64,000 nucleotides of DNA from Alphaproteobacteria bacterium (GTDB lineage Bacteria > Pseudomonadota > Alphaproteobacteria > Rs-D84), in assembly GCA_015062525.1 (NCBI GenBank), contig SUUM01000002.1:1-64000 (forward strand), given 5' to 3'. This document shows, one piece after another, positions 46,612-55,000 of the stretch (positions are counted from its first letter, which is position 1; every line of letters begins with the position of its first letter). The notes beneath the pieces are model-generated. The model was not told where the DNA came from, made no database searches, and saw only the letters and a program-made list of their open reading frames with translations. The translations under genes and the position numbers were made by a program.

Positions 46612-48996
46612 TTATAGTATCGGCGGGAAACAATCGCCACCGGCCTCGGGGCAACAATTAAATCCTTGTTCACCCATATCGGTGTATATTTCCCCCGGAC
46701 AGCATCCATTTGCATCTGGGGCAATATTGCCTTCGCACATAATTTGTTCAACAACTTCTTCGACTTCGGCTGGCGCTTCTGGTTGATTGAACGGATTTTC
46801 AATTGCGCCGGTTTCTGTATCGTATTTCAACCCCAAAACCTGTTCATTATACGCCTGTTGTCCCTGGTCTTTAATATATGCAATACTGTTCTTATTATCT
46901 GACGACTGCTGATTTTCATAGACCTGTTTTTGTTTTGCGTTATTCTTGGCCTCATATTGATTTGCCTGACAATATGCTAAAACAGTACTATAACTATAAC
47001 CCATCTTAGATATCTGTTTATACTCATCGTCGGACAGTGTCAATTTACCATTTGAATACGACGAACAAAAATCTTCAAGGTTAAAACTGCGTACTTGACC
47101 AACCCAATCTGGACCTTCACGATTTACTTCAACTGCACCCTCGGTTAACGTGTTATAATCTGCTCGTTCAGAACTTTTGCTTCGTTCATAGTAACTTTCC
47201 ACATAACACTTACCGTGTTCCTCAGCACAAACCACAATTAAATCCTCGGGCGAATAGACTGTAATGCGTGTACCTGCGGCAATTGTAAATGGCGGAACAG
47301 TATTGTCCATCATATCAACCAACAATTTCTGTGCCACTTGATTCCAGGCGGTAATAATTTCATTTTTTGCCAGTTCCGATGAACGCAACGTTCCGCTTTG
47401 AACAACGGTATTGTTGTCCAAATCAATTTGATTCACAAACGCATCTGACACCGGCGCAATCAGGTTCACCGCCGCCGGTACAATTGCTGTCAGCATTGGC
47501 ATAACAAACTGTTCCATATAATCGGTGCTGCCACGTCCCGGTACACCAACACGTCCCTGGGCGTCGCCCGCAAATGGCTGATTGGCTGTGGTGTTAAAGT
47601 TAAATTCCACGCCATCTGGACGAATAAATTGATACCAATTTATTTGCATACGACCAATTGCCTTGTACGGTCCTGGCAAATCGCCGGTCACATAGCCCAG
47701 CATCAATGTTCCGGCTGGGATTATAATATTACGTCCATCATCCGAATAAACATTTCTGTCCACCGTTGCGCGAACGGGCAGTGGGCGGCCTTCTTCATAG
47801 ACGCTTGCATCTGCGCGAACCTCGGACACAATTGTGGCTGGAATTGGTTTGTACTGACGTAAAACGAAACTGCGATCATATGGCTGCGAAGCAACAACTG
47901 CCGTACTGTCACCAGATGTCCCATACACAACATCCTTGACCGGTGCTGGTTTGATAACATTTGCAAAACCGCCTTCTTTATCGCCCATACGCATTGCGCC
48001 ACCACTAACAACATCCGACACATCATCCAACTGTTGTGCGCGGTTCACCTTTTTTATTGCGGGCGCATTGCTCAGTTCTGGAATCTCGCCACCGCTGATA
48101 ACGGAAAAACCAATATGTTCGGCATCTGTGCCGATTTTCTTTCCTTTGTCATCAGTTATAATACCGTTATCTGGATTATATGTTCCTGTTGGCTCTGTGC
48201 AATCCTTGTCTGAAAAAGGATGATATTTATACGCGCCACCGCTTGGCTTAATCCATCCAATTTGGCGCCCCGATGTGCCATAGGCCGGAAATGCGAAATC
48301 CGAACACCCATCTGGAATTTCATAAGATTCTGTGTCCAGGTCCGCAACAGGTTCTTCTTCTGGTTCGTCAAACGAAATCGATGGTGCGATGCTTTCTATT
48401 TCGCGTTTTATTTCCTGCTGTATGATTACAGGCTCTGGCTCTGGTTCTGGCATAACGACTGGTTTTGGTGCCTCGATTGGTTTTGGGTCTACCTTGGGGG
48501 CGACCGCGCCCAGTGTCAGAACAATTTTATCTGTATGCTTCATCGCATCTGATTCATCTGCGTCATGCCAATCAATAAATACAGGTATCGTTTCAACCGA
48601 TGCGATTGTGGTTGGCGTGTATGAAAACTCAACCTTGCATGCCAGATTTGCGTTAATCTGTCCCATTTGCGGACACGAAGATGCGACTTTCAGTCCCGCA
48701 ATATCCTTGTGCGCACGAACCGCAGTAACCTTGACCGGCGCGGTTGCCCAAACTTTAATTATCTGCGTTTTTTTGTCGCCAACCAAAACATCGACCCAAC
48801 TAATCATATCTGGGTTGATTTTCAGTTCCGTCGGCACCTGGTCTGTTTTTGAAATGTCTTCCTGGCTTTCATCGCCGCTTATCAACAGCGTCAGCAGTAT
48901 TATTACCAACACAAACGCCACCGCCAGCAACAACCACTGCACGCGCTTTGGTGTATTTTGACGTAATTCTGAAAATTGTTCTTTCAGTTTGCTCAT
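46612..48996 (-). CDS. virB10: T4SS protein VirB10 with extra N-terminal Ig-like region and Cys-rich C-terminal extension
   Basis: Single N-terminal TM; YKPIPATIVSEVRADASVYEEGRPLPVRATVDRNVYSDDGRNIIIPAGTLMLGYV; RITVYSPEDLIVV. Confidence 0.9.
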   Translation of the reverse strand: MSKLKEQFSELRQNTPKRVQWLLLAVAFVLVIILLTLLISGDESQEDISKTDQVPTELKINPDMISWVDVLVGDKKTQIIKVWATAPVKVTAVRAHKDIAGLKVASSCPQMGQINANLACKVEFSYTPTTIASVETIPVFIDWHDADESDAMKHTDKIVLTLGAVAPKVDPKPIEAPKPVVMPEPEPEPVIIQQEIKREIESIAPSISFDEPEEEPVADLDTESYEIPDGCSDFAFPAYGTSGRQIGWIKPSGGAYKYHPFSDKDCTEPTGTYNPDNGIITDDKGKKIGTDAEHIGFSVISGGEIPELSNAPAIKKVNRAQQLDDVSDVVSGGAMRMGDKEGGFANVIKPAPVKDVVYGTSGDSTAVVASQPYDRSFVLRQYKPIPATIVSEVRADASVYEEGRPLPVRATVDRNVYSDDGRNIIIPAGTLMLGYVTGDLPGPYKAIGRMQINWYQFIRPDGVEFNFNTTANQPFAGDAQGRVGVPGRGSTDYMEQFVMPMLTAIVPAAVNLIAPVSDAFVNQIDLDNNTVVQSGTLRSSELAKNEIITAWNQVAQKLLVDMMDNTVPPFTIAAGTRITVYSPEDLIVVCAEEHGKCYVESYYERSKSSERADYNTLTEGAVEVNREGPDWVGQVRSFNLEDFCSSYSNGKLTLSDDEYKQISKMGYSYSTVLAYCQANQYEAKNNAKQKQVYENQQSSDNKNSIAYIKDQGQQAYNEQVLGLKYDTETGAIENPFNQPEAPAEVEEVVEQIMCEGNIAPDANGCCPGEIYTDMGEQGFNCCPEAGGDCFPPIL

Positions 48997-49014
48997 CCCC
49001 TAAACCCACTGTCT

Positions 49015-50544
49015 TTATTGCATACGAATTACACTGCAACTTGTGCCGCTGAACTTTAACAGTTTATCGCACAGCGTCTGCGCCGTATCAATGTCTGCCA
49101 ACGGTCCTATGCGCAGGCGATATTGACGTGCCGCCGACGATGTCGCGCCCAATTCGCCAACCCCCTGTTCGTCCACCGCAAAGAACACCATGTCTTTGTA
49201 CGGTGTCAATAGTCCCTGACCATCTTCGCCACTGAATTTCGCCAACAATGTCGTCCAATAATCATCCAACGCCTTGACCGAAGTATCGGATTTTAATTCA
49301 ACCGCAACACCAACCTGATTGCTGGCAATCAGCGGGATGTTCGTCTGTGGCAAATATGCACCCGCCGTATTGCGTTGTTGTGGCAACATATTGACAACAC
49401 TGCCGCTGCCCTGTGGCATCGCCTGGGGTACTGTAAATCCGGCCGGCATATAGTATCCTGCGCCCGTTGTTGGATTGACGGTCTGGTTATTGCCAACGAA
49501 TACCGGTGTCCCTGTATAATTCATACTCATATTCATTGCACTTAAACTGTCTGTGTATGCGATATTATTCAGCGATTGGCCCGACAGCATGCTTTGTGCA
49601 ACATTTGCCTCGGCCAATGCCATAACCGATGCTGTATCCGCAATCAGGAATGGTTTTTCGCGTTTTTTGATGCATACAATTCTTTGTCCACTACGCAGAA
49701 CCATGTCGCCAACCGCCTCGACAATTAACAGGCGACCATCTTCGCCATCTGTGCGGAAACCGACCGGTGATTCACCGCCTTCGACCAACAGTGATACAAC
49801 CGGGCGTTGTGTCATTGCAATAACTTTGTCGCCAAAGTCAATATATGTAAATATGCGGTCGCGCCACACGCGTTCCGGTGCAATTACATAGTCGTCTGGA
49901 TTTGGCACAAATATATCTAAATCGAAACGGAATTCAGACGGGTCAATTTTCATAGATTTAATCCAACCATAATCTTCACCATCTGCGCCAATAACTGACG
50001 TTTGTTGGGCAGATTTTTGGAAAATAGATTTTGCGCCACCCGATGTTGTTGCCACCGCGCCCGCCATTGGCAAACTTCCATTGCCATCCAACAAAACATC
50101 AACCTGGGAATAGGTAATTTCGCTGGAATTAGATGGTTCGCTGCGCAGATAGAATATGTATTTATTGCCCGATTTGCCCGTCACAATCATATTTGTATCC
50201 GAGCCTTGGTTGTCACCCTCTGGTGAAATGAACATTGTTCGGTCGCCCTGGGTCGCATCGATTTGGAACAGGCCTTGATTTCCCACAACCGCGTCTGCAA
50301 TCTGTTCCCCATTGGGCAACGTTATCATCGTAACCATTCCGTTGCGCAATTTGATTGGCAACACAGACCCCGCCGACCATGTCAGCTGGGCATAACCTGG
50401 CTTAATACTGCCCGCGGTCATATTTGCGGTCGGATTGTCCCATGCTTCCTGTACGCCATAGGATGCTGCGTACGCAGGCAACGCCAAAACACCCACCAAA
50501 CAAAATGTAAATAACTTTGAAACTGTCATACCAATCCTTCCCAT
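49015..50544 (-). CDS. virB9: T4SS protein VirB9 with C-terminal SPOR-like domain
   Basis: SVLPIKLRNGMVTMITLPNGEQI; RIFTYIDFGDKVIAMTQRPVVSLL; C-terminus YRLRIGPLADIDTAQTLCDKLLKFSGTSCSVIRMQ. Confidence 0.85.
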   Translation of the reverse strand: MGRIGMTVSKLFTFCLVGVLALPAYAASYGVQEAWDNPTANMTAGSIKPGYAQLTWSAGSVLPIKLRNGMVTMITLPNGEQIADAVVGNQGLFQIDATQGDRTMFISPEGDNQGSDTNMIVTGKSGNKYIFYLRSEPSNSSEITYSQVDVLLDGNGSLPMAGAVATTSGGAKSIFQKSAQQTSVIGADGEDYGWIKSMKIDPSEFRFDLDIFVPNPDDYVIAPERVWRDRIFTYIDFGDKVIAMTQRPVVSLLVEGGESPVGFRTDGEDGRLLIVEAVGDMVLRSGQRIVCIKKREKPFLIADTASVMALAEANVAQSMLSGQSLNNIAYTDSLSAMNMSMNYTGTPVFVGNNQTVNPTTGAGYYMPAGFTVPQAMPQGSGSVVNMLPQQRNTAGAYLPQTNIPLIASNQVGVAVELKSDTSVKALDDYWTTLLAKFSGEDGQGLLTPYKDMVFFAVDEQGVGELGATSSAARQYRLRIGPLADIDTAQTLCDKLLKFSGTSCSVIRMQ

Positions 50545-50558
50545 CTTTCGTTCTTTTT

Positions 50559-51221
50559 TTATTCGTTCAGAAATCCTGTGTCCAACGGATCGCCGTTACC
50601 AGATACTATTTCGTATTCAGAAACGCGCAACCCCAGCGGGTTGTCCACACGGTCTGCCCATTTTATCTGGGCGTTATCTTCTGTTTCTAATTTTAATTTG
50701 ATTGTATAATCTTTTGGCGTGGTATGTCCAGTACTATCAGAACAAGAATACCTAAATTCCACCTGGTACGCATCCACGGACGCCAAATACATCGGCGCGC
50801 CATCAAAATTAACCCGGCAATTAAAACTTGGTGCTTCGCTCATAATTGCGTTGAACAGCGCTGTGTCTGCAAAGCCCGCGTACACATCGTCGGTGGACAT
50901 AATGCGAACGGCACCATTAGCGCTGTTCCATTTTTGATGCATTGCATTTGGGTTTTCAAAAATTTCATTTCTGTGCCGAATATATTCGCGCACAAATGCC
51001 TTGGTATATCTGTCCAGATTTTCGCTTTTTGGCTGCATTTGTACCAGACGTACATCCTGGTTGTCGCGAACTGTGGTTGTTAAAAAGAATACCTGGGGGC
51101 GATTCAACGGAAACATATTATATATCGTCATCCCCAGCGCCACCAACACAACCAATGCCGTTGCCAGTACGAACGTCATTATTCTGGATAATAAAATTGG
51201 CGGTTCTACGCGGTTTTGCAC
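50559..51221 (-). CDS. virB8: T4SS protein VirB8 (GTG start proposed)
   Basis: VQNRVEPPILLSRIMTFVLATALVVLVALGMTIYNMFPLNRPQVFFL; SD gggggagg upstream of GTG. Confidence 0.8.
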   Translation of the reverse strand: MQNRVEPPILLSRIMTFVLATALVVLVALGMTIYNMFPLNRPQVFFLTTTVRDNQDVRLVQMQPKSENLDRYTKAFVREYIRHRNEIFENPNAMHQKWNSANGAVRIMSTDDVYAGFADTALFNAIMSEAPSFNCRVNFDGAPMYLASVDAYQVEFRYSCSDSTGHTTPKDYTIKLKLETEDNAQIKWADRVDNPLGLRVSEYEIVSGNGDPLDTGFLNE

Positions 51222-51433
51222 TATTCCTCCCCCTTGATTAAAATGATTGTAGAAAAAAAGTATGTCCCTATGCAAGAAAAAAACTGAACACAAGCAATTA
51301 ATGTTTTCTGGTGCTGAAAATGTTCTTGCGTGAATTATTAAAAAATATTATAATATTTCCGCTTGATTTTTTGTATTCATGTGCTATTCTGTCGCGGACT
51401 ATAATGTGGCATGTGGTACGTCAAGCGGCACAC

Positions 51434-51507
51434 AGGGGCATAGTTCAACGGTAGAATATCGGTCTCCAAAACCGCGGATGAGGGTTCGATTCCTTCTGCC
51501 CCTGCCA
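51434..51507 (+). tRNA. tRNA-Trp(CCA)
   Basis: aggggcatagttcaacggtagaatatcggtctCCAaaaccgcggatgagggttcgattccttctgcccctgcca. Confidence 0.95.
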
Positions 51508-51669
51508 ATCTTTTCAAATCGCAATCGCGATTGTGATTTGAAAAGATTTGGTCTTGGTGTGCGGATGGATTCGAACCCGAATGAAATAATGGTGTTGGGT
51601 TCGCATTCGAGTAAGGTTTTGCAAGCGTTTGCGCAGCGAAACCGGTACGAGTGGTGAGCGGTCGCGAAC

Positions 51670-51688
51670 ATTCCTTCTGCCCCTGCCA
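51670..51688 (+). repeat. 19-bp duplicate of tRNA-Trp 3' end (att-like)
   Basis: attccttctgcccctgcca identical to 51489-51507. Confidence 0.9.
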
Positions 51689-51731
51689 TTTTTATAGTTG
51701 TGGTAAAATTACGTAATTACAGGCAATTTTT

Positions 51732-51911
51732 ATGAAGAAAATACTGGATTTTTTTAAGTCGGTTCGCAGTGAATGGTTCAAGATTGTGTGGCCATCGCGC
51801 GATAGCGTTATTCGTGCAACAATCATGATTCTGGTGTTTTCTGGGCTTGCGGCGTTGTTCTTCTTTGTGGTGGACAGCATTTTGAACGCAATTGTTGGAT
51901 GGGTTTTCTAA
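51732..51911 (+). CDS. secE: Preprotein translocase subunit SecE
   Basis: MKKILDFFKSVRSEWFKIVWPSRDSVIRATIMILVFSGLAALFFFVVDSILNAIVGWVF*; missing from ORF track due to size. Confidence 0.95.
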   Translation: MKKILDFFKSVRSEWFKIVWPSRDSVIRATIMILVFSGLAALFFFVVDSILNAIVGWVF

Positions 51912-51930
51912 TCAGGCAAAGGACACAGGA

Positions 51931-52464
51931 ATGGAAGAAAAAATGCAATGGTTTGTCGTAAATGTTCATACCGGGTGCGAAGACAAAGTTGCACGCGGCT
52001 TGCGCGAACAGATTGATAAGCGTCGTTTGAATGCGCTGTTTGGTGAAATTATGGTTCCCACGCGCGAAGTGACCGAAATCAAAGCGGGCAAGCGGGTCAA
52101 GGCGGAACGTAAATTCTTTCCCGGCTATATTGTTGTTCAGATGGTTATGAACAATGAAACATTTACATTGGTAAAACAGATTCCCCAGGTTGTTATGTTC
52201 TTGGGTGCGAAAAATAAACCAATTGCAGTATCCGAGGCCGAGGCTCATCGTCTGATGAAACAGGTAGAAGAGGGCGCGGTTGCCATCGATGATGTTGAAT
52301 ACGAAGTAGGGCAAGAGGTGCATGTTATCGATGGTCCTTTTGCCGGCTTTAACGGTGTTGCGTCCGAAGTTGACAATGTAAAACAAAAAATGACCGTGAC
52401 TGTGTTGGTTTTTGGTCGCGAAACCAGTATGGATTTGGAATTCAGTCAGGTTGAACGTGTATAA
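51931..52464 (+). CDS. nusG: Transcription termination/antitermination factor NusG
   Basis: WFVVNVHTGCEDKVARGL; FPGYIVVQM; GPFAGFNGVASEVD. Confidence 0.97.
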   Translation: MEEKMQWFVVNVHTGCEDKVARGLREQIDKRRLNALFGEIMVPTREVTEIKAGKRVKAERKFFPGYIVVQMVMNNETFTLVKQIPQVVMFLGAKNKPIAVSEAEAHRLMKQVEEGAVAIDDVEYEVGQEVHVIDGPFAGFNGVASEVDNVKQKMTVTVLVFGRETSMDLEFSQVERV

Positions 52465-52566
52465 GATTTTTGTGGTTTTCTGAAAAATATCATGTAAAAT
52501 CACAGCAAACCGTGGTAGATACGCCATATCGTACCACGACACAAACGAAAAAAACGGAGTGAAAAA

Positions 52567-52998
52567 ATGGCAAAGAAAGAAGTTAAGGGATTGGTCAAAT
52601 TGGTCGTCCCTGCAAAACAGGCGAATCCTGCGCCACCGGTTGGGCCAATTTTGGGTGCCAATGGTGTGAACATTGCAGAATTCTGTAAACAGTTTAATGA
52701 CAGAACGGCTGATAAAGAACCTGGAATGCCAATTCCATGTATTATCACTGTTTATACAGATCGCAGTTTCGAATTTATCATGAAATTGCCACCTGTGTCA
52801 TACTATATTAAAAAGGCGTTAAAGTTGAAAATCGGTTCACACAAACCGGGTCGCGACTTTGTTGGCACGATTTCCCAGGCTCAAATCCGCGAGATTGCCG
52901 AAGCGAAAATGCCAGACTTGAATTGCTCTACCATTGAATCTGCGATGAATATCGTTGCGGGTCAGTGTCGTTCTATGGGCGTAAAGGTGGGGGAATAA
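52567..52998 (+). CDS. rplK: 50S ribosomal protein L11
   Basis: [34 protein letters not shown]. Confidence 0.97.
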   Translation: MAKKEVKGLVKLVVPAKQANPAPPVGPILGANGVNIAEFCKQFNDRTADKEPGMPIPCIITVYTDRSFEFIMKLPPVSYYIKKALKLKIGSHKPGRDFVGTISQAQIREIAEAKMPDLNCSTIESAMNIVAGQCRSMGVKVGE

Positions 52999-53002
52999 TA
53001 TC

Positions 53003-53677
53003 ATGAAACTGACAAAGAAACAGCAGACTTGGAAGAACTTGGACACAGACAAAGTGTATGCTTTGGCTGATGCGATTGAAGCTTTGCGTGAATACACATC
53101 CAAGAAATTTGATGAAACATTGGAAATCGCTATCCGTTTGGGTATCGATGTGACCAAGGCGGACCAGAACATTCGTGGTATGTTATCCTTGCCAAATGGT
53201 ACGGGTAAATCTGTTCGTGTTGCGGTATTTACTGAAAATTCTGCGGACGAAGCGAAACAGGCGGGTGCTGATGTTGTTGGTGGCGCAGAATTGATTGATT
53301 CTGTGGCGGCGGGCAACATTAACTTTGACCGTGTAATTGCGACACCAGATATGATGCCAAAAATGTCAAAAATCGCACGCGTATTGGGACCCAAGGGCCT
53401 GATGCCGAACCCAAAACTGGGTACTGTTACAAACAACGTAGCAGAAGCGGTTAAAACAGCCAAAGCGGGTCAGATTGAATACCGTGCTGAAAAGAAGGGT
53501 ATTATCCACGCGGGTATTGGCAAAATGTCATTTGCAACCGACAAATTGGTTGAAAATGCAATTGCCCTGATTGACCAGTTGAAAAAGGTTAAACCTGCAT
53601 CATCCAAGGGTCAGTATATCTTGGGTATCTCGGTTGCTACAACCCAGGGCCCAGGTCTGAAAGTTGATGCAAAATAA
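53003..53677 (+). CDS. rplA: 50S ribosomal protein L1
   Basis: GTGKSVRVAVFTE...ARVLGPKGLMPNPKLGTVT. Confidence 0.97.
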   Translation: MKLTKKQQTWKNLDTDKVYALADAIEALREYTSKKFDETLEIAIRLGIDVTKADQNIRGMLSLPNGTGKSVRVAVFTENSADEAKQAGADVVGGAELIDSVAAGNINFDRVIATPDMMPKMSKIARVLGPKGLMPNPKLGTVTNNVAEAVKTAKAGQIEYRAEKKGIIHAGIGKMSFATDKLVENAIALIDQLKKVKPASSKGQYILGISVATTQGPGLKVDAK

Positions 53678-53685
53678 TTATCAGG

Positions 53686-53762
53686 GTGCAAAGTTCAGAG
53701 TGCAGAGTTCAGATAAATAGAAACAAATAAACTGCACTCTGCACACTGCAAACTGCACTCTG
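53686..53762. repeat. Imperfect inverted repeat between rplA and rplJ
   Basis: gtgcaaagttcagagtgcagagttcag ... ctgcactctgcacactgcaaactgcactctgg. Confidence 0.75.
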
Positions 53763-53765
53763 GAA

Positions 53766-53895
53766 CAAGATTTCTGTCCAAGACTGATGGTGTGGCAACA
53801 CTTAATTTCCATCATAGACAAAGAACGATTCTTTGGGGCAGGAACCGTGGCCCCATCCCGGGGAAACCTGGATGGAAAGTTAACAAAAACAGAAG
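53766..53895 (+). promoter_or_regulatory. Possible ribosomal protein L10 leader
   Basis: ctgtccaagactgatggtg..ccatcatagacaaagaac preceding rplJ; position and primary sequence only. Confidence 0.45.
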
Positions 53896-53911
53896 CTTGA
53901 AGGAAAAATAG

Positions 53912-54391
53912 ATGAGACGCGAAGAAAAATCAGATTTGATTTCAGCGTTGCAGTCGTCCCTGAAAGACGCAAACGGTGTTTTCGTCATTGAAAACCATGG
54001 TTTGACAGTAAAAGAATTCGAAGCCTTGCGTAATGAACTGCGCCCATTGGTTTCTGTATTCAAGGTTGTCAAAAACCGTTTGATGAAGTTGGCGTTAAAA
54101 GACACTGACTTTGAACCTGTATCCGATATGTTGAAACGTCCAACTGCGGTTGCTGTTGCAACTGACGGTTTGGCAGTTACCAAAGTATTGGCAAAATTTG
54201 CGGGCGAACACCCAAATTTGACAATCATCGGTGGTAAAATGGACGCAGACGTTCTGGACGTAGACGGCGTTATGCAATTATCCAAGCTTCCTTCCCTGTT
54301 GGAAATTCGTGGCACAATCGCGCGTATTTTGGTCGAACCTGCATCGCGCTTGGCACGTGTTTCAGCAGAGTATGGAAAAAAAGAACAATAA
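53912..54391 (+). CDS. rplJ: 50S ribosomal protein L10
   Basis: ENHGLTVKEFEALRNELRPLVSVFKVVKNRLMKLA. Confidence 0.95.
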   Translation: MRREEKSDLISALQSSLKDANGVFVIENHGLTVKEFEALRNELRPLVSVFKVVKNRLMKLALKDTDFEPVSDMLKRPTAVAVATDGLAVTKVLAKFAGEHPNLTIIGGKMDADVLDVDGVMQLSKLPSLLEIRGTIARILVEPASRLARVSAEYGKKEQ

Positions 54392-54438
54392 ATCAGAATA
54401 TTTTATTCTGACCTAAAACAAAACTTAGGAGTAAAAAA

Positions 54439-54804
54439 ATGGCAGACATTCAGAAATTAGTTGAAGAATTGTCAAAATTAAGCGTTTTGGAAGCGGTTGA
54501 ATTGTCCAAAGCGTTGGAAGAAACATGGGGCGTAAGCGCTGCTGCTGCTGTTGCAGTTGCTGCTGGTCCTGTTGCGGCGGCTGCCGAAGAAAAGTCAGAA
54601 TTTGACGTTGTCTTGGCGGAAATCGGCGCAAACAAATTGGCTGTTATCAAGGCTGTAAAAGAAGCAACAGGTTTGGGCTTGGGCGAAGCCAAGGCTTTGG
54701 TTGAATCTGCACCAAAGGCTGTAAAAGAAGGCTTGGCAAAAGACGAAGCTGAAAAATTGAAAGCTTCTTTGGAAGCTGCTGGCGCGAAAGTTGAAATGAA
54801 ATAA
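54439..54804 (+). CDS. rplL: 50S ribosomal protein L7/L12
   Basis: [48 protein letters not shown]. Confidence 0.97.
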   Translation: MADIQKLVEELSKLSVLEAVELSKALEETWGVSAAAAVAVAAGPVAAAAEEKSEFDVVLAEIGANKLAVIKAVKEATGLGLGEAKALVESAPKAVKEGLAKDEAEKLKASLEAAGAKVEMK

Positions 54805-55000
54805 TTTCATTCAACCTGAACCCCAGTTGGTTCCGAAAAATCCGTCATATGAAAATATGACAAAACGCCGCCCGTGTGGGATGAAAATCCCATACGGGCA
54901 CAAAGGCGTAAAAGACAAAAGTCAAAATACATAAGAAAAAGTCGCGACATAGATATGTCGCAACCGTTTGCAAAACGCACAGAAAAAAGGATTAAAACCG

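Noticed and set aside
51508-51669. Second tRNA downstream of tRNA-Trp (ggattcgaacccgaa resembles a T-arm)
   Set aside because: No complete cloverleaf can be drawn; only the 19-bp 3' end is duplicated.
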